Of a stretch of DNA of 64,000 nucleotides, positions 56,030 to 64,000 are shown in pieces. Origin of the DNA: Undaria pinnatifida (taxonomy: Eukaryota > Sar > Phaeophyceae > Laminariales > Alariaceae); assembly GCA_012845835.1 (NCBI GenBank), contig JABAKD010000015.1, positions 7,565,467 to 7,629,466 of the forward strand, read 5' to 3'. The translations under genes were made by a program, and so were the position numbers. The notes beneath the pieces are model-generated. The model saw nothing but the letters and a program-made list of their open reading frames with translations. It was not told where the DNA came from and ran no database searches. Within the stretch, counting starts at the first letter, position 1. The number at the start of each line of letters is the position of its first letter.

Positions 56030-58500
56030 TCTAGGTCCGAGGCTCGCAGACCGACTGTGTCTCTGTGTCTGTATAGTGATCGTGGAGAGACTTGCTGACG
56101 GTATTCTAAGCGTGAAACACGGTGTCACTGCCTTCGTCATTCAATTCCTCGAATGCTATTATAATATTGCTGCTATTTGCTGCTTTAGACCACTCTCGTC
56201 TGGCCGATGGAATATTAGTAGTACGCGATAGCACGGAACAAATAATTTGGTAATTAAGAATTTCAGGCTCGACCGAATTTTAGACAGAAATATGAACATA
56301 AAATTGCTGGTATGGCCTCCTTGTCTGATTGCTGGTCGCTCATTGGCCGGAGATCGTACATGAAGTAACCGTCATCTGGGGACTATAGGGCCCATTCCCA
56401 AAATCATAATCCATGCACATATATACAACTCCGACAACCCGGGAACGAACACGGATATATCACCAGGATTGATACCTCCCCGCACAGCGTGGAACTCCCC
56501 AATGCCACCGACCGGCCGATCTCTAATTGGCTGGGGTTCGTATATTATAGAGCCAGCTCCACCCGTAGACGAGAATGTCCCATCCCCGGCCCAGGGATCA
56601 TTCCATATTTTATCTAAAAATTAGACAAACGGGGGAAGAAAAACGAATTCTCTCGAGGCGACACCGCCCCCCACGATGTGGAAACCCCAGTTCCATTGGC
56701 TACAATCGCAGATTGGTTCGAGCTCCACAGCGGCTCCCCACCCTAGTAGGAGGATGATGGAGGCTCACCAACCGATGGGGGGCAGTTCCGTCGCACACGG
56801 CGGAGATGGGGTCCCATCCCCGGTTCAGAAATTCTCCGAATCTCTACAGCCCCAGCAACGCGGGGACTATAACGATGATCTCCCGGGTCGATATACCTCC
56901 CCGCACGGCGTGTCAACCCCGACTCCATTGAATTGGCTTTGTTCTCGTGATGGGCTGGTAGGCTTTGACCCAATCAGCTCACAATTATTTCGACCGAGTC
57001 GGTTTTTGTCGCATACTTCTCGCATACGGCAAACATCTGCAATGCGAGCGCAGTTCAACGAGTTATTTGCATGATAGGTCGCACGAGAAAGCGATTTTGA
57101 GCCTATATCAGGTTGGCGTGCCGAGCAAGCACGCTCAAAATGAGGACGATAAACGCTTGAACAGCAACAACAACAGCACCAAACGCAATATAAATGGACG
57201 AATTGGAGCCATGTGTATGTAGGATTCAGGCCCCCCCGGTTATAAGCACAATTCGTTCCAAACAAAAATGGGGTGTTCATAGAAAAATGACATAATAATA
57301 TGTGGAACTAAGACTGGCACGACTCGAGCATGATAACCAACCGTGGAAAAAAAGTCTGAAATTAGGCCAAAACAGTGCGTATTTGACTCACTGGCATAAT
57401 GGTCGGAGAATCGTGGAATACTTGCTGTGCCCGAATAATCACCTCTTTGTCGCTTATGCGGCACCGAAAAAAAATCGTTGAAAGATTCTATTTCATTCGC
57501 TTATTGGGTCAGAAACCTAAGCTCGCTAATATTTTCGCGGGTTTTGTTGCATGCTACTCGCGTAGGGCAAAAAATTGCCATGCGGCCGCAATTCGTACCA
57601 AACGACCTCGGGATGAATCTATGCAGTTGGTGCCCGGAGCGTCACGATAAAGCCATTCGGGATCATAAGAAAAGCGGTCAAATCGCCATGTCATGGCATA
57701 CTAACAGCCATGTATATTGCCCACAACAGATACGAGCAATGGGCGCCTGCTTCGGCTTGACAAGGGGTGATCTTGAATCGGAGTATAATACCCCATGTCT
57801 TTCATCTCTGTTTTTTCTATTATTTTCTTTTTTCCAATTGACGTGCGTCTGATATGCGTATGCGTAGCGATAGGTACCACAAGATATTTGTGCAGAAGAT
57901 CCCTATTTTTTACGATACTGCTCTATCGTCGATTGCTGTGGCGCACAGGAGATATTGCCAAGAAGATCCCTATTACTGGTCAATTCCTGGCGAACGAGAT
58001 GGCATTTTCGAGAAGATCCCTATATTTTATAATACTGTCATCAATTAATCGCTGGCGCACACGGTGTATGGACCAGCAACAACAGTCAGCAGCCAGCACA
58101 ATTCTTGAAACCACACAGCAAAGCGTTCGAAACACTACTACCTTGATAATCACACCTACCTTAGAAGTGCATCCACGTTTCGTTTGTGGGGATAAATATA
58201 CATGGAATTAGTGTGGGATATTTATTATGCGGTCCTGAAAAATGGATGGTGGATCCTGGACCACTGTATACGGAACAATTCTTTGGAGCGGCGATGAATA
58301 AGACGGATAAAACATTGAATCTTGTACTGCGACTTTTAAGAGCGACTCCGTTCGTTGTGTTTGTTTTCTACTGGTATTTGTTTTATGGTCTGGCCTGTTT
58401 TGTTGTGTTTTCGTACCCGGTACGCTGCTGGCATTTAACTTGCTTTATACCTTGATTAATTGCGATTGTTTGGTTTACTCTTTCCCACAGTCTGTGACCA
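56030..58500. other. No confirmed gene; local duplications
   Basis: Contains related segments at 56.95-57.07 and 57.50-57.62 kb ('tgg(g/t)..gctttga.cca' and 'ttttgtcgcat/ttttgttgcatgctactcgc.ta.ggca') and a triplicated 'gaagatccctat.tttta' motif at 57.89-58.05 kb. Frames here are short and overlap the duplications. Confidence 0.35.
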
Positions 58501-60050
58501 CAAAATAATAAGTTGCATCTCTCTAGGATGAATCAGCACGGGCACTGGGTGTAATGATGTTGTCGGGTAGGGAACGGCCCCCCTCGAAGACATCGAACGC
58601 TCGAACAAAGACATTTAACCTAGAAATCCGATACCGAAAAGCAACACAGCAGTCAGTCGTACGATGTGCACAATAGGCCAAACGCTTCGAGGTGTGACCA
58701 AGAAAAAGTGTGGTGGAGACGAAATATGAAGCCAATCAGGAAATTGTGCCAACTTGGAAATGAATGTTTTCCCATACCTGGTGTGTTTTTTTCGTTCAAG
58801 CTCTGCATATGCGAAGTTTCAAGAATAGCTCGGGTGTATACCGCCCAAAATACAAATTTTTGCGCGCTTCTCGCTTGTCTCGCTCAGCCCACGTACCCGA
58901 TCCCGGCCAGGTGCGGAACGGATACGGCAGGGCGAGGGGTGTTTGAGCCGCCCCCCGAAGACGGCGCTCGAACGAATCTATTTGACCGAGAATTCCAATT
59001 CTGGAACTGAAATTCCCTAACAGGCTTTATCTTCGATTGGACCGGCCAAGACCATCCAATACGGCTTCCAAGCATGATTATTTTAGGCCTAAGCCGCGAC
59101 GTCTGTTCTGTTTCCACAGGCCGAGACAGGAAAAAAAGCTCCTGACCGAATCCCCCCAATAAGAATGATCATATATATAGCTAATTACCGTAGTACATAG
59201 TAACCAGAAACCATTGTAGTAACCCTTTCGTTCGGGACGATCCAAAACATTGAAGGGTGTGGTCTCATAGCGGGATCTGCGCACTGGCGTGTGGTGTGCG
59301 GCTCCTGAGTTACACCAGGCAGCCCGCGGGAGAGAGGAAAAGCACTCGGTCGGAGGCACCCATCCGGTTGGCGGGTAAGCTCCGAAGGGCATCTTATGAG
59401 AGAGAAGCATCGAGAAAGGCACTCAGGCCTGCTGTATTAATTATCGACTTTGTCCAAGAGGTGAAGAGGAGGAAGGAGAGTGGAGGGTGTGCGACTGTGC
59501 GGGGGGCACGATTGCTTGTCTCAGCTCGACCACCCTGGATCAACAAAAAAGCAACTTCAATACCCCGGACCCTGACCGTCAGGTTGCACTGATCGTCAGT
59601 TTGAACCATCGAGGTCCTTCCCGAATTAATCTACTGTTCATCAACGACCGTCAGTTTGCACTGATCTTCAGTTTGAACAATCGGGGTCCTTCCCAAATTA
59701 ATCTACTATTCATCAACGACATTAATTTTGCGGCATATCTACGCTGTCGGCATTGGACATTATCACACGTTAATACTGCCATAGCACTTTGTGTTGCCCT
59801 GGCCTATTCGCTACAGTACAGGCAACTATGTACCGATCAACGACTCAGTATAGACTACTGGCTACTGCTGGTAGCATGGTAGCTATCCTTAATATGGTTT
59901 TGTCATCAACCGTGTAATATTAACAATAGTGTGACAGCGCAGTAGTGCTGGTAGGTACAGCTGTCGTCACGCTGCGCGAGCGTTCTACAGCTCAAAAAAA
60001 AATCATGTGAAGAACACGCACATTTGTATGTTAAACTTTTACTCTCCAGC
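58500..60050. other. No confirmed gene
   Basis: Includes a tandem pair around 59.57-59.72 kb ('tcagtttg.ac.atcg.ggtcct' / 'aattaatctact(g/a)ttcatcaacg'). No splice-bounded coding block was recognised. Confidence 0.35.
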
Positions 60051-60054
60051 ATAA

Positions 60055-60150
60055 CTCGTAAGAGGTTTACCCTCAGCGACCTCCTGAACAAGCCGTGGTC
60101 ACAGGTGTCGTCCCTTCCCCCCCCCGGTACGCGCCTTCATTCTCATCGCG
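60055..60150 (-). repeat. SINE fragment
   Basis: 'acaagccgtggtcacaggtg' and 'ccttcattctcatcgcgat' match the body of the SINE at 60.47-60.77 kb, same orientation. Confidence 0.6.
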
Positions 60151-60474
60151 ATGGGGGTTCAGCATATTCCAGTTTTTAGCTTTTTATGTCGGTGGATTTT
60201 CATCGAACTTTGTGTTGTCTCCCAACCCGTACCCCGGTCGTGCTTTCGCGTAGCCGACCCTGCAACAGCAGCCTAAATGCTTTATCTTCACTCCTCCCCT
60301 CTCTAAAGTCCCTAAAGGGTAGCCACCTCGCCATGTACTAGTACAGCAGTATCATTAGTAGACACCGGCCTGCCAGTTAGTTGAGTGCGTCGACGGCTGA
60401 TGGTTTACCTTTTTATAGTGGTATTGTTAGTAGAGCACACCGGCCAGCTACGATTTTTTTTTTTCACACTTCTA

Positions 60475-60765
60475 CTTTCCAGCTTCTGGACAAGCCGTGG
60501 TCACAGGTGTCACCCCTTCTCCCCTCCGGTTCTTGCCTTGAATTTTATCGCGCATAGGGTTCAGCAATCCCACTGCTCGTCGATTTTTCATCGAGTGTTG
60601 TTGCTAATTTACGCTGTCGCGATTTCCGCAAGTCAATTTGTGCACAAGGGAAAGCCCCCACGAATTTATACGAGTGTGCACTCCGGGGGACTCGAACTCA
60701 CGAAACTGACCTATACCAGGCTCGAGGATAACCTGATACGCCGCCGGGGTGACCCATGAATAGTA
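60475..60765 (-). repeat. tRNA-derived SINE, copy 2 (inverted)
   Basis: Reverse complement of 53228-53515, with the B box ('gagttcgagtccc'), the A box ('cggcgtatcagg') and the body in register. Two full copies in opposite orientations and a fragment argue for a mobile SINE rather than a segmental duplication. Confidence 0.8.
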
Positions 60766-60989
60766 AGCGCTGGCTTCTATTCCTTCCAATGTGTTACACC
60801 AAGTAGTAATCCGTTCTCAAGCAGTAATATCCGTTCATTATCGGACAATCACATCGTCATACGCACATCGAATCGCCTCGGAAGACGAAGAGAGATGTTT
60901 CACAAAGCGGACGCCCCCATACACATACACACTGAATGGACAATTCTCCAATCATTGCACTGTACGTATCGAGCTGCGCGTAAACTCTG

Positions 60990-61125
60990 CAAGCTCTACA
61001 AGTGCCGCAGACTCTGTGACGCAATGTTTGCGTGTTTGGCGAAAGCCGGGCGTGCTCCACTCCGACATTGTAGGAATGCGGGGGGCTATGGCTCTACGGA
61101 CATGCTACGATGATTACACGTACAC
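60990..61125 (-). repeat. Dispersed repeat R4, inverted copy
   Basis: 'gtttgcgtgtttggcgaaag', 'gggcgtgctccactccgaca' and 'ttgtaggaatgcg' match R4 reversed. Confidence 0.5.
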
Positions 61126-61697
61126 ACCCCTTGAAATTCCAACCAATGCAAGTATGTAAACTCTACAATGCCTGTGATACCAATAAGACCCTCTCTCTCT
61201 TCCCCCTTCCCCCCCTCCGGGGGGTTTGGGCGGCTGCTCTTGCTTGGCGCACAAGGTGAACCCAAGGGAGAGAATATTTTCTCGGAGTTCCCGCACTTCG
61301 GCGTTCTGGAGGGTAAGAGAAACGTTTTACTTTGTTTTATTTACTTTTTACTTAATTACGTTCGCTTCATTCACCATTCGACAATGTCGAGCGTTAGAGG
61401 CAACGATCAAAAATATTATGACAGATCCGAGGATGAAGACCAATAAAGTTTAAGCCCCTATTGAAAAAAAAAATGCATCGACTGGCAGTTACCGCCTTCT
61501 TCGTCGTCACTTTACGGACAGGCAGACCGATGGGCATACGTATGCCTAGCTAATAGACGCCTGGTCGTATTATAGTACTGCAGTACGATACTTTTCGCCT
61601 TCAGAGAGTCTCATAGCTTGGTTGACACGTTGGCACCAGTTTTGTATACTGTTTATCACCGGGGACCGCCACCACCTCTGCCGTCGCCTCCGGCCCC

Positions 61698-61971
61698 CCC
61701 CTCCCGCAACCAGAGCCCGAAATCGAGACGCAGGAAATACCGCCACGGCATCGACACCCCCCCATTCGGATACTACGCTAGGGGCAGGCCGACCGCTCGC
61801 AACCGAAGTGGCAGTACCGACGACGAACACACCGTCATCGCTTACGATGCCTTTCGGCGGAAGTGGGTAGCTGTGCCCAAGCGACAGCTGGAGAAAGCGG
61901 CGATGGCGAAGGCTGCCGCTGTTGCTGCCCCCCCCCGCCCCCGCCATCCCTCCTTCGAAACGCCTACTTAG
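61698..61971 (+). CDS. Hypothetical protein, probable terminal exon
   Basis: A strong pyrimidine-rich lead and CAACCAG| acceptor open SPKSRRRKYRHGIDTPPFGY then ARGRPTARNRSGS and EHTVIAYDAFRRKWVAVPKR, and the frame ends in TAG. An AATAAA lies about 50 bp past the stop (62019). The peptide is basic and non-repetitive, unlike its antisense frame. An upstream exon may be at 61.2-61.31 kb, where a frame ends at a GAGG|GTAAGA donor, but which frame is used there is unclear. Function unknown. Confidence 0.45.
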
Positions 61972-62099
61972 GAAGGCGTGACTTTCTGTCGGTCTTTCCG
62001 CAAATGTGTTTTGAGAAAAATAAAAATAGATATTATTTTTGTTTTGTTGGGGAGCGGCGACGGAGAATGTTAGTGAAGCCTCCGTTGTCATTCCTTATT

Positions 62100-62940
62100 T
62101 TCTTAGATACTTCGGGATGCCTAAAAGCTTACCTGGGTATTTAGGAAGACCTAAAAGCTTAGGAAAGAAGGCCTACACGCTTCCTTAAAAATTCGTTTAG
62201 GGCCTAAACGCTTGAGTAGGATGGCCTAAGCGCCTAGTTAGGAAGGTCTAATCGAGTAGTTCGGGAGGCCTGAACTCGTAGTTTAGAGGGCCTAAATCCT
62301 TAGCTAGGAAGGTATAGACGCCTCGTTTAGAAGACCTAGACGCTTAGTTAGGAAGACCTAATCGCGTAGTTAGGAAGGCCTAAACACTTACTGCGGAAGG
62401 GCCTTAACGCGTGCTTAGGAGGGACTTATCGCGTGCTTAGGAAGGCCTGAACGCTTAGCTAGGAAGGCCTAACCGCTTAGCTTGGAAGGTCTGAACGCTT
62501 GCATGGGGAGGCCTAAAATATTAGTTAGGAAGGTCTAAACGCTTACCAGGTAGGCAAGAAGGCCTAAACGCTTATTTTGGAAGTCGCAAGCGCTTGGATC
62601 GGCGGGTCTACGCGCTTAGGAAGGCCCAAATGTTTAGTTAGGAAGGCCTAAACGCTTGCCTGGTGCTTAGGAGGGCCTAACAGCTTGGTTAGGAACGCCT
62701 ACATGCTTAGTCAGGAAGACCTAAACGATTAGGTAGGAATGCCTAAACGCTTGGAAAATTGGAAGGCCTGAACGCTTACTGCTAGTTCGGAAGGCTGAAA
62801 CAATTGGTTTGGAATACCTTAACGCGGAGTTATAAAGGCCTAAACGCTTAGTTAGGAAGGCCTAGCCGTTTCGTTTAGAATACTTTACAGCTTAGTTAGG
62901 AGCGCCTAAATGCTGCCGCAGAAAGGCCTAAACGCCTCCT
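62100..62940. repeat. 22-bp minisatellite array
   Basis: About 35-38 imperfect units of 'ttaggaaggcctaaacgctt' plus 'ag', period 22-23 bp, with scattered point changes and one or two spacers. The edges carry related 'cttaggaaggcgtgactttc' / 'ggtctttccgc' blocks at 61967, 62938 and 63011, which bracket the array. Confidence 0.9.
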
Positions 62941-63059
62941 TAGGAAGCCGTGACTCTCTTGGGTCTTTCCGCTATGATTCGTTGCGAAACCTAGCCATCT
63001 TCTCCTAAATGCCTACTTAGGAAGGCGTGATGTTTTTGCTGGTCTTTGCGCTATGTGCG

Positions 63060-63815
63060 CCGTGCAAAATCCAAAGAAAACCACCCACGTTCGTTTTGCT
63101 TTGCTTCTGACGTTTTTATTTCTCTGTGAAGCCCAGCCTGTCTTTCTTGGTGCTTGTGTTTTTAGCGCTTTATAGTAGTAGGTGCCCTGCAGCGTACATG
63201 CGTTGTGGAAATACGAAAGAAAGTATGCTTCAATTTTTTTGTGGATATTCGAACAAAATGACCTTAGTCTGCTTTCACTTTGTTTTGCGTTGCTCGCCGC
63301 GAGTGGCAGATCATAGCGTAGTGGTGCGTCAACGATGGCTGGGTGGGTGGTATCTGATATTGATAGTTTGGTCGTGCTATTATGTTTTTGTTTTTGTGTT
63401 GATGTTGTTAGCCGTGGTGCTGTGCTTTTCGGGGTGATTTTTTGGTAGTTTGACTCGAATGTTTGCGATAAAAATAGAAACGAATCCTTCTATCTGACTT
63501 GAAAAAGGCCAGATCAATTCCGGCGTGCGTTTTTGCGCTGTGTTCGACTTCCATTATCGCAAACACTCGATTTTTTATTTTCTTTTTCTTTTACGTGGTG
63601 TGATGTTGATGGTTTGACTGCGTTCTTCGTTTTTCCGTGGGCCCATTGTTGGTAGTCAACGTGTTGTCGTATGGTGTTGATGGCGTCGAATCGTGTTTGG
63701 TTTTTGAAATCGTTGTACGATCACAATCAGGGCTCCCGGCTTTGTGCGGTGTGTTGCACCCCACCACGCGATTCCCGTGCAGTGGTCGGGGTAGGAGGCC
63801 GAAGAACAGATCCCA
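63060..63815. other. No confirmed gene
   Basis: T-rich sequence. A 103-codon hydrophobic frame at 63126-63437 begins with GTG, not ATG, and has no other support. Confidence 0.35.
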
Positions 63816-63821
63816 TCAAGA

Positions 63822-64000
63822 CACGTTCTACGATGGTGGTAGCAATTTTCAGCCCGAACATTTCTGATTGACGGGGGTCTCCACCTGAGAAACTAACCCA
63901 CGTTGCTGGAATACCCATTATGTTATATTTTTCGTTGTAAGCATACCTTAGACAATGGGGTTGACGATCGGGTTGCGCCTTCATTTTTTCTCACAATCCG
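63822..64000. repeat. R1 copy running off the window end
   Basis: 'cgttctacgatggtggtagc', 'aattttcagcccgaacattt' and 'ctgattgacgggggtctcca' match the R1 left half. The right end is outside the window. Confidence 0.5.

Noticed and set aside
63126-63437. Hydrophobic 103-codon frame as a membrane protein
   Set aside because: GTG start in a T-rich region, with no motif, splice site or neighbour to support it.
1-64000. CRISPR array, prokaryotic defence island or integrated virus
   Set aside because: No array of identical repeats with unique spacers, no clustered intronless genes and no capsid or polymerase genes were seen. The tandem repeats present are satellites or microsatellites.

Overview
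This is nuclear DNA from an intron-rich, repeat-rich eukaryote. The best fit is a photosynthetic stramenopile (brown-alga type). The main evidence is a minus-strand transporter gene whose N-terminus reads as a signal peptide followed by an Ala-Arg-Gly|Phe junction, which resembles the ASAFAP-type targeting motif of secondary red plastids. Long introns, many trinucleotide and homopolymer tracts, and a tyrosine-recombinase retrotransposon agree with this. No prokaryotic operons, CRISPR arrays or viral genes were seen. The organism is an inference.

Three host genes are well supported by splice-phase-consistent exons and family motifs. (1) A CWC2-like pre-mRNA splicing factor lies on the minus strand. 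Its exons run from about 21.73 kb leftward to 5.71 kb, at least one middle exon was not found, and the 3' end is unresolved. (2) An OTU-family (A20/TRABID-like) deubiquitinase lies on the plus strand. Its exons run from 27.4 to 38.9 kb and end in a huge low-complexity exon; a likely first exon sits at 22.04 kb. (3) A plastid-targeted nickel/cobalt-transporter (NicO/HupE-like) family gene lies on the minus strand at 46.75-49.48 kb in three exons. CWC2 and the candidate OTU first exon are divergent and about 310 bp apart. Weaker gene pieces are an orphan minus-strand exon at 4.0-4.2 kb, a PC-esterase (TBL-like) fragment at 41.75-42.1 kb, an exon-like coiled-coil ORF at 54.0-54.9 kb and a terminal exon at 61.7-62.0 kb.

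A DIRS/Ngaro-type retrotransposon (about 14.59-21.12 kb) sits in the giant intron of the CWC2 gene, in the opposite orientation. It has gag, RT-RNase H and tyrosine recombinase regions between about 210-bp direct repeats. Its 5' repeat is split by an 849-bp TA-flanked inverted-repeat element. Catalytic residues of the reverse transcriptase and recombinase are present, but frameshifts and two in-frame TGA codons suggest a decayed copy.

The rest is repeats: a 186-bp satellite at the left end, several small inverted-repeat (MITE-like) families, a tRNA-derived SINE, two arrays of a TACGGTGCGGTTCGG motif, a 22-bp minisatellite at 62.1-62.9 kb, and many microsatellites. The most unusual pattern is that all three host genes carry degenerate tandem copies of exon edges (splice site plus adjoining coding sequence) next to the intact exon. 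This may be a general way these introns grow.
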